From Streptomyces sp. NRRL B-3428 (GTDB lineage: Bacteria > Actinomycetota > Actinomycetes > Streptomycetales > Streptomycetaceae): a stretch of DNA of 64,000 bases. Below the pieces are notes generated by a model that was given only the letters and a program-made list of their open reading frames with translations, did no database searches and was not told the DNA's origin. The DNA lies in contig JOGW01000023.1 in assembly GCA_000721375.1 (NCBI GenBank), positions 51,836 to 115,835 of the forward strand, read 5' to 3'. A program made the position numbers and the translations under genes. Shown here one piece after another: positions 8,058 to 16,997 of this stretch (the first letter of the stretch is position 1; each line of letters starts with the position of its first letter).

Positions 8058-9033
8058 GCAGCCAGCCCGTACATCACACCGATGCACCCCTCGCCCTCGT
8101 CACCGGCGCAAGCCGGGGCCTGGGCCTGGGCTTCGCCGCCGCACTCGGCGCCGCCGGCCGCCGAGTGATCATCACCGGACGGTCCACGGAGTCCCTGACC
8201 GCCGCCCGGGACCGCCTGGACGCCCGCGGAGTCACGGCGTACGCCATGACCACCGACGCTCGAGACCCTCAAGCCGTCACCCGCACGGCACAAGAAGTCC
8301 ATGACACATACGGCCCGGTGGATCTCCTGGTGAACAACGCGGGCGTCATCGGGCCAGTGGGACCCACCTGGGCCATCGACGCGCACGACTGGTGGGACAC
8401 CCTCAACACCAACGTCAACGGGGTCCTGCTGCATCTACAGGCCTTCGTCCCGGCCATGGTCGAGCACGGCCACGGCCGCATCATCAACGTCACCAGCAAC
8501 GCCGGACACAACAACTGGCCTTACTACAGCGCCTACTCCGTCTCCAAGGGCGCCGTCATCAAGCTCACCGAGAACCTCGCCCAGGAACTGGGCCGCAGCA
8601 AAGTCACCGCCTTCAGCTACCACCCCGGCATCGTGACCACCGGCCTGACAACAGCGGCTCTCCACACCGTTGCCGACACCACCAGATGGGAGGCCCTCGG
8701 CGCGCACTGGCTCAAACAGCAGCTCGCCCTCGGCAACGGCGTCACCGCCGACCAGGCCGCAGCAGGGCTGCTGCGCCTGGCCGCAGGCGACCTCGACGCC
8801 AGGTCTGGGAGTACCTCACCGTGTACGAACTCATCAAACGGAGTATCCGCTCGCAATCGGCACAACAGGAGAGCGCCCCATCCGAGGTCAACCTACCCGC
8901 CACTTGCTGTGTGGCGTCCCACTGTCCGTCAGTCCGGGCCAGGCCTCGAGCCGAGCTGTGGTGCGGCAGCGACTCCAGCACCGGACCAGTGTTGCTGCCG
9001 GCAACCAGCGTGCCGCCGTACGCAGTTCAGTGA
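8054..9033 (+). CDS. short-chain dehydrogenase/reductase with 3' frameshift
   Basis: GTG start at 8054 overlaps the previous stop (GTGA). The NAD(P) motif TGASRGLGLGFA, the NNAGV motif and the catalytic YSAYSVSKGA (Tyr, Lys) are all intact, so the catalytic core of about 250 residues is complete. The family normally ends SGxYLTVYxL. Here that ending lies one frame over (EYLTVYELIKRS after DLDARSG), which a missing G in the GGG run near 8807-8809 would explain. Without the shift the protein runs on in an unrelated frame to 9406 and invades the P450 gene. With one base restored it would stop at 9033 at the latest. Either a real mutation or a sequencing error; it probably reduced a carbonyl in the pathway. 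Confidence 0.75.
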
Positions 9034-9100
9034 TGCTTCCCTGCCTACCACGTCCAGCCTGCATTCCACGTCCAGGGCGACCGGCCATGGGCCAGAGCGG

Positions 9101-10360
9101 TCACCAGGTGACCGGCAGGGAGTCCAGGCCGCAGACGCGACTGCCCGCCGCCCAGGTCAACTCCTCCACGCAGACGGCCAGCCGGAGATTCGGCAGCCGC
9201 GTCACGAGGACCTCCAGCGCGACCTGGAGTTCCACCCGGGCCAGGTTGGCGCCCAGGCAGTAGTGCGGGCCGATCCCGAAGGACAGATGACGGTTGTCGG
9301 TGCGCGCGATGTCGAATACCTCCGGCTCGGCGAACCGGTCCGGGTCCTGGTTCGCGGCAACGAACGGAGCAAGCACTCCCTGCCCTGTCCGCACCCGGCC
9401 CCCTGACGGCAGCCGTACATCGCGCTTCGCGACCCGCAGCAGCGCCCCGTGGCCCGGAATCTCGGCACGCAGCACCTCTTCCACCGCGCCCGCCAGCAGT
9501 TCGGGATCCTCGCGCAGAGCCGCCAACTGCTGCGGATGGCGCAAGAGGGCAAGGACGCCGCGGGTGAAGGCGTTGGCGGTCGTCTCATGGCCCGCGATGA
9601 TCAATCCACGCACCATGTTGGTCAGCTCGGCGGCGCCCAACTTGTCGGCGTCCTCGTCGCGGGCATTGAGCAGTTCATCGATCAGGTCGGCGCGCGGGGA
9701 GGAACCGGCGGCCGGAGCACGGCGGTGGTCGGCGACCAGTTCGTCGACGTACGTCGCAAACGCGATCCCCGCCTCAAGGCGCTCCTGGGCCGCACTGCCG
9801 CCCGTCAGCGACAGCAGCGTGTCCGACCAGCCGCGAAACAGCGTGCTGTCCTTCGCCGGCACTCCAAGCAGCCGGCAGATCACTTCCATCGGCAGCGGGA
9901 AGGCGAACGCGGTCCGCAGATCGGCGGGCGGACCCGCGGCGATCACCTCGTCGAGCAACTCCTCAGCGATGGTACGAATCTGCGGCCGCCACTTCTCGGC
10001 CGCCCGCGGGGTGAACGCGCCCTGCACGATGCGCCGCAGCCGGGCATGTTCGGGCGGGTCCATGTTGATCAGCGAGTTGGGGTCCTCGCCGAAATCCGCG
10101 GCGGCCAACATGCGAGGGGCTCCCGGGTAGCGCAGGTTGCGCGAGAAATCCGGGTTGGTGTGCACCTCACGGATGTCGTCGTAGCGGGTGACGAGCAGCA
10201 CCTCGTCCCCGCTGGGCAACGCGATCGTGCTGACCGGAGCATCCCTGCGGCGCCGGCGGTACGCGGCCGGACAACTGCCAAAGGGACCTGGCTCAAACGG
10301 ATACGCACCGCCATCGTCCCCCGCCGCCTCGGACACCGTGGAACTGGAATCGACCGACAT
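9101..10360 (-). CDS. cytochrome P450
   Basis: A 419-residue soluble class I P450 of the Streptomyces CYP105/107-like type. Visible landmarks are the I-helix oxygen-binding motif AGHETTAN, the K-helix ExxR in EEVLRAE, and the heme loop FGIGPHYCLGANLAR with the cysteine thiolate ligand. It starts with ATG at 10360 behind a GGGGGAGAGG purine-rich ribosome site. It has no membrane anchor and needs separate ferredoxin and reductase partners, which are not in the window. It converges on the frameshifted SDR. Its upstream region, including the ribosome site, is the copy-A repeat that recurs near 13.9 kb. Substrate unknown; a tailoring oxidation in the neighbouring metabolite cluster is plausible. 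Confidence 0.95.
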   Translation of the reverse strand: MSVDSSSTVSEAAGDDGGAYPFEPGPFGSCPAAYRRRRRDAPVSTIALPSGDEVLLVTRYDDIREVHTNPDFSRNLRYPGAPRMLAAADFGEDPNSLINMDPPEHARLRRIVQGAFTPRAAEKWRPQIRTIAEELLDEVIAAGPPADLRTAFAFPLPMEVICRLLGVPAKDSTLFRGWSDTLLSLTGGSAAQERLEAGIAFATYVDELVADHRRAPAAGSSPRADLIDELLNARDEDADKLGAAELTNMVRGLIIAGHETTANAFTRGVLALLRHPQQLAALREDPELLAGAVEEVLRAEIPGHGALLRVAKRDVRLPSGGRVRTGQGVLAPFVAANQDPDRFAEPEVFDIARTDNRHLSFGIGPHYCLGANLARVELQVALEVLVTRLPNLRLAVCVEELTWAAGSRVCGLDSLPVTW

Positions 10361-10703
10361 CGCACTGCGCCCCTCTCCCCCATCGATGGACCGAGAATGG
10401 CAGCTGACGACCCGTCATGTCACCAGCAGGTCGGGCCCATTGCGCATTCACGCGCGTCACGCCGCACAGCAGGAAACGGGGTTGGCGATGTGCACTTGTA
10501 CGCGGGGAGCCGGTTGAGGCGCATCCGGCTTCCGGCCACGTCCCACTTCCCTCGAATGCAGGGCGAAGAAGAGGAGCAGGGGGCGGACGGCGCTCAGTGA
10601 TGTCCGGGACGTGAACCCGCGAGCCGGGCGATTTCCCTTCGCACGGCGCGCGGTCAGGTCACGACAGTGCCGCTCGCGGTTGCTCACCACCGCACTGGCC
10701 GGG
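10361..10703. other. intergenic stretch between P450 and Tat hydrolase
   Basis: The P450 proximal half is the dispersed repeat copy A. The remaining bases to 10703 hold no credible gene and no clear hairpin. Both flanking genes are on the minus strand, so the P450 promoter lies outside it only if the repeat is not the promoter. Confidence 0.35.
10365..10539. repeat. dispersed repeat copy A, P450 upstream region
   Basis: About 175 bases that recur, same orientation, at 13816-13940 with roughly 90 percent identity by eye outside one gap. Copy A has about 50 extra bases (10451-10500) lying between two ACGCG pentamers; copy B has just one ACGCG there, which is what a deletion between short direct repeats leaves. 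Copy A reaches up to five bases before the P450 start, so it carries that gene's ribosome site and probably its promoter. Confidence 0.75.
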
Positions 10704-11720
10704 TCACACCCCGCGCATGTCTGCGCCGTAGGTGGTGCGGTAGTCGGGGACGACGATCCGGCTCGTCGGGGACTCCTGGCGGACCTGGGCGACGAACCCG
10801 TCCAGGTCCATGACCGGGTCGCGGCGCGGGGGTTGGCTCAGCGGCTCCTCGAAGTTGTCCCAGTGGACGGGTACGACGACGCCGGGCCGGTCCAGCGCCC
10901 GCAGCAGCCGGGGCACGTAGCGGGCGGTGGCGGCGCTGGACGGCACCGCGACCATCGCGAGATCGGGGTTCAGCCCCTGTACGGCCCGTTCGCAGAAGTC
11001 GCTGGCGCCCATCAGGAACGCCGAAGGACCGCCGCTTCCCGCCGTCACCTGGAAGGCGAGCGTATCGCCCTCCGGCAGGTCGGAGATGGTCCTCGGGGCC
11101 GCGGACGGCGGCGCCTTCAGGGTGCCCGGGGCGAAATAGGTGTGCCGCTTGTTCCGGCTGTGCAGGCTCGACACGACTTCGACGGTGATCCCGCCGAAGT
11201 CCAGTACCTCGCCCCCCTTCACCACTGAGATCTGACCGGGGTCGACGCCGAACGCGACCAGCAGATGGAACGTGGTCTCCGTGCCGACGACGCGGGCGCC
11301 GGTGGTCTTGGCGATGTAGGGGACATCCGCGATGTGGTCCCAGTGGGAGTGGCTGACCAGGACGATCTCAGGGTTGCCGATGTGCTCGCGTATGAGATCG
11401 GGGTCGGACTTCAGTTTCGTACCCGGCTGGAAGCCGCCGTCGAACAGACCCGTCTTGAAGCGGGTGAGGTAGGGGTCGAAGAGCACCGTCCTGCCGTCGG
11501 TGTCGATACGCCATCCGGAGGTGCCCAGCCAGCGGAAGGAAGTCGAACCGGCAGCTGGTGCCTGGCCGTTGGCCGCATCCGGGGCGGCGCCCGTCGAGGC
11601 TGCGGCTGTGGCCGGAAGGAGTGGGGCGGCAGCGCCGAGCACGGCGCCGCGCAGCACCGTACGCCGGCCGAATCCGGGGATGCGCCGCTTCGGGGACTGA
11701 GCGTGTGTGTGGTCGTTCAT
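10704..11720 (-). CDS. Tat-exported MBL-fold metal-dependent hydrolase
   Basis: A 338-residue protein. The N-terminus has a twin-arginine signal (FGRRTVLRG, then a hydrophobic stretch rich in Ala and Leu, ending near ATAAAS), so it is likely folded with its metal in the cytoplasm and exported. The mature part has the metallo-beta-lactamase fold: LVSHSHWDHIADV near residue 125, a later His in SLHSRNK, GASDF and VPVHWDNFEEP near the end. This pattern resembles UlaG-like and N-acyl-phosphatidylethanolamine phospholipase D-like hydrolases rather than true beta-lactamases. It lies 83 bases downstream of the serine beta-lactamase-like gene on the same strand and may be cotranscribed with it. Confidence 0.85.
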   Translation of the reverse strand: MNDHTHAQSPKRRIPGFGRRTVLRGAVLGAAAPLLPATAAASTGAAPDAANGQAPAAGSTSFRWLGTSGWRIDTDGRTVLFDPYLTRFKTGLFDGGFQPGTKLKSDPDLIREHIGNPEIVLVSHSHWDHIADVPYIAKTTGARVVGTETTFHLLVAFGVDPGQISVVKGGEVLDFGGITVEVVSSLHSRNKRHTYFAPGTLKAPPSAAPRTISDLPEGDTLAFQVTAGSGGPSAFLMGASDFCERAVQGLNPDLAMVAVPSSAATARYVPRLLRALDRPGVVVPVHWDNFEEPLSQPPRRDPVMDLDGFVAQVRQESPTSRIVVPDYRTTYGADMRGV

Positions 11721-11803
11721 GGCCTCAGGAGATCAAGGCCAGGCCGCCGCCGTCCAAGATCAAAATCTGGGCTTCTTCATATCCGTACGCATATAAGTGC
11801 AGG

Positions 11804-12697
11804 TCAGAACCCTTTGTCGCGCAAGAATTCGATGGCAATCCGGGCCGTGGTGCCGATCGCGGAGTCCACCGCGGCACGCGAGGCGGCCAGCTCCCGCGTC
11901 CGGGCGAAGACGGAGACCGCATAGCGACCGCCGTCGGGATAGCGGACGACCCCCGCCTCCATGTGCAGTCCCGGCAGGGTTCCGGTCTTCGCCGCGACCG
12001 TCGCCCCGTCGGGGAAGCCCGATACCAGCCGGTGCCGGAACACTTGTCGGGCCATCAGCTCCCGCACCTGCGCGCAGGCGTCCGGCGGGCCCGCCTCGTC
12101 ACGCCAGATGAGTCCCAGCAACCGGGTGATCTCACGAGGTGTCGCGCTGTTGGTCCGCTGCGGATCCATCACGCTCAGGAGTCTCTTGCGATCGTCCGGC
12201 AGCGCCGGGTACCGGCGGGCGAACTCCGCCTCGTCGCGTGCGCCGACCTCGGCGAGCATCGACTCCAGTACGTCACGGGGCCCGCCCACGATCCGGATCC
12301 GGGCGAGCCCGAGTTCCCCGGCGAGCAGGCGCACCGTGTCCAGGCCCACCCGGGCCAGGAGCAGATCGGCCGCCGAGTTGTCGCTCACCGAGATCGCGAA
12401 GAACGCCAGATCGCGCAACGACAGCTCCACGTCGTCCGCGCAGCCTGCCGTGCCCCAGCCGCCGAGCCGGTCGGCCGTCGTCACCCGCACCCGCTCACGC
12501 GGGTCGAGCTGGCCGGCGGCCACCTGGCGGGCGAACTCCAGAACCAGCAGCACCTTGAACACCGAGGCGATCACGACGGGTTCGTCCGCGCCGACAGCCA
12601 CCTCCTCGGCCCCCGGCTCCGCGTCGACGGGCGCCGCATGCAGCAAGCCCTCGGCGCCCGCCCGTGCGAAGACCTCGCGGATCTCCTCCTCGACCAT
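11804..12697 (-). CDS. class A beta-lactamase-like serine hydrolase
   Basis: About 297 residues from the ATG at 12697, selected for its GGGAGGGGAG ribosome site. The three serine-hydrolase motifs are present: SVFK (Ser-x-x-Lys, early), SDN in SVSDNSAAD, and KTG in VAAKTGTLPG. The omega-loop ExxLN glutamate that deacylates class A enzymes is not visible; that stretch reads RRYPALPDDRKRLLSVMD. No signal peptide is seen. It may therefore be a cytoplasmic penicillin-binding-like hydrolase, not an antibiotic resistance enzyme. It is transcribed away from a LysR gene only 30 bases off, the layout of AmpR/AmpC and BlaA-type pairs. Confidence 0.83.
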   Translation of the reverse strand: MVEEEIREVFARAGAEGLLHAAPVDAEPGAEEVAVGADEPVVIASVFKVLLVLEFARQVAAGQLDPRERVRVTTADRLGGWGTAGCADDVELSLRDLAFFAISVSDNSAADLLLARVGLDTVRLLAGELGLARIRIVGGPRDVLESMLAEVGARDEAEFARRYPALPDDRKRLLSVMDPQRTNSATPREITRLLGLIWRDEAGPPDACAQVRELMARQVFRHRLVSGFPDGATVAAKTGTLPGLHMEAGVVRYPDGGRYAVSVFARTRELAASRAAVDSAIGTTARIAIEFLRDKGF

Positions 12698-12727
12698 CAA
12701 CTCTCCCCTCCCGTAGGGTCCCTGGCT

Positions 12728-13705
12728 GTGGATCTCTTGCGCCACTTGCGTATCTTCATCGCCGTCGCCGACGAGCTGCACTTCAGCCGGGCCGCCGATC
12801 AGCTTGGCATGGCCCAGCCACCTCTCAGCCAGGCGGTCCGCAGGCTGGAGAAGGAACTCGACGTCGAGCTGTTCGACCGGTCGCGCCGCCAGATCCAGTT
12901 GACCGCCGCCGGCCTGGTGCTCCTTGACGAGGCCCGTGAACTACTGGGTCGCGAGGCGCGGTTACGGACCCTGGCCCGCCGCGCCGGGGACGGCAGCCTG
13001 GGCACTTTGCGCGCGGGAGTACCCCCCGACACTGCGGTCGCCACGCTGTCGGCGCTGCTCACCGCCTGTGCCGAGCACTCCCCGGGACTGTCCGTCGATC
13101 TCCAGGAGATCACCACCGAAGAACAGCTACGGCTGCTCACCGCCGGCGGGCTCGACGTCGGACTCGTCCATCAGCCCGTGGACAGCACCGAACTCCACCT
13201 CGGCACGGAGGTGTGCGCGGCACTCGGCGTCGTCCTGCCCCGCACCTCGCCTCTGGCCCGGTTTTCCGAGGTCATGCTCGCCGATCTGTCCGGCCACGAC
13301 CTGGTGCTCTTCCCCCGCTCCCAGGCCACCGGCTGGTACGACACGATCCTCGACATCTGCCGCACCGAGGGCTTCGTGCCCGGCCGGCTCCTGCACGCCG
13401 CGAATCCCGAGTTCCTGCTGGCCCTTGTGCACGCGGGCCAGGGCGTCGCCTTCGACCAGGGACCGGTTGCCCGTAAGGAGCCCCGCGTCGTCTGGCGGCC
13501 GCTGGCGGGCCGCCCCCTCGTCCAGCGGACGGCCGGGGCCTGGCCGGCCGGCCGGTCCGCCCACCCGGCAGCCCCACACTTCGCCGAGCTCGCGGCCGGT
13601 GTGCTCGCCCGCGACCGTGCGACGACTCTGCGCCATGACGACAGCCCCGAGACACCGGACGGACCCCGCCGCGCATGGTCGGTGGTGTACGACGATATGA
13701 GCTGA
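12728..13705 (+). CDS. LysR-family transcriptional regulator
   Basis: About 325 residues from the GTG at 12728. The N-terminal winged helix-turn-helix is classic: LRHLRIFIAVADELHFSRAA, LGMAQPPLSQAVRRLEKEL, LFDRSRRQIQLTAAG. A linker and a periplasmic-binding-like effector domain follow (LRAGVPPD, then IT-TEEQLRLLTAGGLDVGLVHQPV, near GTEVCAALGVVLPRTSPLA). The 30-base gap to the divergent beta-lactamase-like gene must contain or overlap the shared control site. By family rule it likely controls that hydrolase and itself. It ends just before the copy-B repeat. Confidence 0.9.
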   Translation: MDLLRHLRIFIAVADELHFSRAADQLGMAQPPLSQAVRRLEKELDVELFDRSRRQIQLTAAGLVLLDEARELLGREARLRTLARRAGDGSLGTLRAGVPPDTAVATLSALLTACAEHSPGLSVDLQEITTEEQLRLLTAGGLDVGLVHQPVDSTELHLGTEVCAALGVVLPRTSPLARFSEVMLADLSGHDLVLFPRSQATGWYDTILDICRTEGFVPGRLLHAANPEFLLALVHAGQGVAFDQGPVARKEPRVVWRPLAGRPLVQRTAGAWPAGRSAHPAAPHFAELAAGVLARDRATTLRHDDSPETPDGPRRAWSVVYDDMS

Positions 13706-13815
13706 CCGCCGACGGCGCCTCGGCGTGACTGCCTCCCACCTCCGCATGCGCGTACGCATACGCGTGCGTCAGCGCCTCACCCACCTCGGCCAGGACGCCA
13801 CTGCGATGCTCTTCG

Positions 13816-13940
13816 CTGCGCCCCGCTCCCCCATCACTGGACCGAGAACGACAGCTGACGACCCGTCATGTCACCTGCACGCCGGACCCATTGCACATCC
13901 ACGCGGGGAGCCGGTTGAGGCGCATCCAGCTTCCGGCCAC
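13816..13940. repeat. dispersed repeat copy B
   Basis: Second copy of the repeat found upstream of the P450 (10365-10539), in the same orientation but about 50 bases shorter. Here no P450 start follows on the minus strand, so this copy has no obvious gene to drive leftward. The pair brackets the Tat hydrolase, beta-lactamase-like gene and LysR gene. Confidence 0.72.
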
Positions 13941-14010
13941 CGTCCTGCCGTCGGCTGTACGACCTCCGGGTGCCGTCCGCTCACGCTCGACGATCACCGC
14001 ACGATCACAT

Positions 14011-14052
14011 TGGTCCATACCTATTGACGCGATGGTCTAGTCCTCTTAAGGT
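14011..14052 (+). promoter_or_regulatory. chitinase promoter with paired direct repeats
   Basis: Two 12-base direct repeats, TGGTCCATACCT (14011-14022) and TGGTCTAGTCCT (14033-14044), are 22 bases apart, two helical turns. A TTGACG -35 box (14024-14029) and a TAAGGT -10 box (14047-14052) with a 17-base spacer are interleaved with them. Such paired repeats are known at Streptomyces chitinase promoters and resemble DasR-type (ACTGGTCTAGACCAGT) sites, so induction by chitin breakdown products and control by a GntR-type sensor are likely. Confidence 0.7.
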
Positions 14053-14152
14053 CTGCGTCACCTCCAAGGAGAGGTCCCGCCCGGTGTGCGCACACCAGGG
14101 ACCCCACACCGTCCCCTTTGTGCAACACCAAGCCTCCCCCGGAGGAACCGAC

Positions 14153-16501
14153 GTGCACTCCCCCACCCGCGTCAGAGCCCTGCTGCTCGGCGCCGGAACG
14201 GCCATCGCCGGACTGCTCCTGACCACCCTGTCGTCCACGTCCTCGCACGCCGTGGACGAGGACTGTCGGCCGGACGGCCTTTACCAGACCCCTGGGGTCG
14301 ACGTCCCTTACTGTTCCGTCTACGACACCGCGGGCCGCGAGAAAATGGGCGCCGACCATCAGCGACGTGTCATCGGCTACTTCACCGGATGGCGCACGGG
14401 CAAGAACGGTGAGCCCGCCTATCTCGCCTCCGACCTTCCCTGGGACAAGATCACCCACATCAACTACGCGTTCGCGCACATCGGTTCGGACCATAAGCTC
14501 TCGGTCGGGACGGACAGCGCGAACAATCCCGCGACGGGCATGACCTGGCCCGGCGTCGCAGGTGCCGAGATGGATCCCGGCTATGCCTACAAGGGTCATT
14601 TCAATCTGCTGAACAAATTCAAGAAGCAGCACCCCGACGTCAAGACCCTTGTCTCGGTGGGCGGTTGGGCCGAAACCGGCGGCTACTTCGGTGACGACGG
14701 CAAGCGGGTGAGCTCCGGCGGCTTCTACGCGATGGCCACCAACGCCGACGGTTCGGTCAATCAGGCCGGTATCGACACCTTCGCGGACTCGGCTGTCACC
14801 TTCATCAAGAAGTACGGCTTCAACGGCGTCGACATCGACTACGAGTACCCCACCACGATGAAGGACGCAGGCCACCCTCTCGACTGGCCGTTCGCCAACG
14901 CCCGGCGCGCAGGTCTCGTCAAGGGCTACGCCGCGCTGATGAAGACGCTGCGCGAGAAGCTGGACCGGGCCGGAGCCCAGGACGGCAGGCATTACCTGCT
15001 GACCGTCGCCGCGCCGTCCTCCGGCTATCTGCTGCGCGGCATGGAGACGTTCCAGGTCCAGAAGTACCTGGACTACGTCAACATCATGTCGTACGACCTG
15101 CACGGCGCCTGGAACGAGTACGTCGGCCCCAACGCCTCGCTCTTCGACGACGGCAAGGATGCGGAACTCGCGGCGGGCGGGGTGTACTCCACCTCGCAGT
15201 ACGGCGGCATCGGCTATCTCAACACCGACTGGGCCTACCACTACTTCCGCGGTTCGATGCCCGCGGGCCGTATCAACATCGGACTCCCCTACTACACCCG
15301 CGGATTCAAAAACGTGACCGGCGGGACGGACGGCCTGTGGGGCAAGGCGCCCAGCACCACCTGTCCGGCCGGATCCGGCCTCACCAAGTGCGGCGACGGG
15401 GCGGTCGGCATCGACAACCTGTGGCACGACAAGGACGACAACGGCAAGGAATCACCTGCCGGTTCGAACCCGATGTGGCACGCGAAGAACCTGGAGAAGG
15501 GCGTCGTCGGCGACTACGTCACCCAGTACGGATTCCCCTCGGACACCACACTCACCGGCACCTACGCGCGCAAGTACGACTCCACCCTGGTCGCGCCGTG
15601 GCTGTGGAACGCCGAGAAGAAGGTCTTCCTGTCCACCGAGGACGAGCAGTCGGTCGCCGCCAAGGCCGACTACGTAGTGGATCAGGGCATCGGCGGCACG
15701 ATGATCTGGGAGCTGGCCGGCGACTACGACTACAACGCCGCCAAAGGCCAGTACGAAATGGGCGACACGCTGACGACGACGATGTACGAGAAGTTCAAGT
15801 CGGCCTCGCCGTACGGCGCAAAGCGCTCCACCATCGAGCTGCCGACCGAGGCACTCGACATCGACGTGTCCTTCGGACAGTTCCCGCTCGGTGACTCCAA
15901 CTACCCGATCAGCCCCAAGCTGAAGATCACCAACAACTCGACCACCACGCTGCCGGGCGGCACGGAGTTCCAGTTCGACTACGGCACCTCAGCGCCGAAC
16001 AACGCCAAGGACCAGTCGGGCTTCGGCACGACGATCATCCGCAGTGATCACACGGGCAACAACGTGGGCGGCCTCAAGGGCGTCTACCACCGGGCCTCGC
16101 TCAAGCTGCCCGGATGGCAGTCACTCGCGCCGGGCGCCTCGGTGGAGCTGGACTTCGTCTACTACCTGCCGGTCTCCACGCCCTCCAACTGGACGGTAAC
16201 CCTCAGCGGCAGAACGTACGCGCTCGCCGGCGATCTGGCCCGCGGCACCACCATCGGGCAGCCGGGCACGGGATCTCCCTCGCCCAGTCCATCGGATACC
16301 GGCACCGGCTCACCGTCACCCAGCCCTTCACAGCCAGGCGGCACCTGTGCACCGGCGGCCTGGACGGCGACGACCGAGTACGGCGGCGGGACAGTCGTCT
16401 CGCACAAGAGCCACACCTGGAAGGCGAAGTGGTGGACGAAGGGCGAGGAGCCCGGAACCACCGGTGAATGGGGGGTATGGCAGGACCTGGGAGCCTGCTG
16501 A
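14153..16501 (+). CDS. secreted GH18 chitinase with C-terminal chitin-binding domain
   Basis: A 782-residue extracellular enzyme that cleaves beta-1,4-linked N-acetylglucosamine chains. The GTG at 14153 follows a GGAGGA site; a Sec-type signal ends near SSHAVDED. The GH18 barrel shows [11 protein letters not shown] and the catalytic [11 protein letters not shown] with the acid Glu in DxxDxDxE. Other landmarks are [12 protein letters not shown] and [13 protein letters not shown]. After the barrel come a beta-rich accessory domain (about residues 570-690, [20 protein letters not shown]), a Ser-Pro-Gly-Thr linker, and a 50-residue CBM5/12 chitin-binding domain ending [10 protein letters not shown]. 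Expression is probably induced by chitin through the direct repeats upstream. Confidence 0.95.
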   Translation: MHSPTRVRALLLGAGTAIAGLLLTTLSSTSSHAVDEDCRPDGLYQTPGVDVPYCSVYDTAGREKMGADHQRRVIGYFTGWRTGKNGEPAYLASDLPWDKITHINYAFAHIGSDHKLSVGTDSANNPATGMTWPGVAGAEMDPGYAYKGHFNLLNKFKKQHPDVKTLVSVGGWAETGGYFGDDGKRVSSGGFYAMATNADGSVNQAGIDTFADSAVTFIKKYGFNGVDIDYEYPTTMKDAGHPLDWPFANARRAGLVKGYAALMKTLREKLDRAGAQDGRHYLLTVAAPSSGYLLRGMETFQVQKYLDYVNIMSYDLHGAWNEYVGPNASLFDDGKDAELAAGGVYSTSQYGGIGYLNTDWAYHYFRGSMPAGRINIGLPYYTRGFKNVTGGTDGLWGKAPSTTCPAGSGLTKCGDGAVGIDNLWHDKDDNGKESPAGSNPMWHAKNLEKGVVGDYVTQYGFPSDTTLTGTYARKYDSTLVAPWLWNAEKKVFLSTEDEQSVAAKADYVVDQGIGGTMIWELAGDYDYNAAKGQYEMGDTLTTTMYEKFKSASPYGAKRSTIELPTEALDIDVSFGQFPLGDSNYPISPKLKITNNSTTTLPGGTEFQFDYGTSAPNNAKDQSGFGTTIIRSDHTGNNVGGLKGVYHRASLKLPGWQSLAPGASVELDFVYYLPVSTPSNWTVTLSGRTYALAGDLARGTTIGQPGTGSPSPSPSDTGTGSPSPSPSQPGGTCAPAAWTATTEYGGGTVVSHKSHTWKAKWWTKGEEPGTTGEWGVWQDLGAC

Positions 16502-16518
16502 CAGCCCGTGCACGGTAC

Positions 16519-16554
16519 CCGGCGGCGGGTCTGAGGTTCCTCACCCGCCGCCGG
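16519..16554 (+). terminator. chitinase terminator hairpin
   Basis: A perfect 12-bp stem CCGGCGGCGGGT / ACCCGCCGCCGG encloses a 12-base loop that can pair further (GAGG/CCTC). It starts 18 bases after the chitinase stop codon. There is no U-run, which is common for Streptomyces terminators. Confidence 0.75.
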
Positions 16555-16997
16555 AACCCGGCCGCCGCGACTTCGGCAGTCCGATCGAGCGCTGCGCCCC
16601 AGCGGGCCGCGCTACGTCTCCTGCGGCAATCGACTCTTCGTCCGTGCGGCGCATCGCCCCGCGCGCCCGCCCGCGGCTCCGCGACGCCCCTCTCCACGAT
16701 GCAGGTGTCAGCATCCTGCCGACCCTGTTCGTCCATCCGTTCCTGCAGAAGCACTTCACGAAGAGGATCATGATCGGGGGCTGTGAAGGGGTAGCGCGCG
16801 GGCTTGCCGGCCGCTCAGTGCACGCAGTGGTTGCTCCGGAGATCATCCGGCTGCTTGCGGCAGCGCTGCATACGGCACAGCTGCATGCGGAACGGCTGGT
16901 CGCGAGGTTCAACGCCTGTGTCGTACCCGATCATTGATGCCACATGATCCTTTCGGATTAGATGGCCTCTTGGCGCATGAGGGGTGGCGGGGTGGAC
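16555..16997. other. gene-free stretch after the chitinase
   Basis: Nothing convincing is coded here beyond the chitinase terminator. A short direct repeat cluster (GCATACGGCACAGCTGCATGCGGAAC, partial) lies near 16868-16893. An AT-richer patch at 16925-16960 may be the promoter of the following membrane protein gene. Confidence 0.3.

Larger units (their letters stand above)
13706..14152. other. intergenic region upstream of the chitinase
   Basis: No gene is seen. The first 100 bases include a CGTACGCATACGCGTGCG alternating tract. Repeat copy B covers 13816-13940. The chitinase promoter with its two direct repeats is at 14011-14052, and a GGAGGA ribosome site at 14141-14146 precedes the chitinase GTG. 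Confidence 0.5.

Noticed and set aside
7427..9406. One 659-residue plus-strand open frame
   Set aside because: Only the part from 8054 is the real SDR frame; the first 600 bases are antisense-like frame of the adenylation relic, and the last 370 run past the SDR frameshift into the P450 3' end.
11558..12727. Long plus-strand frame upstream of the LysR gene
   Set aside because: It is the shadow of the minus-strand beta-lactamase-like and Tat hydrolase genes; the LysR protein begins at 12728.
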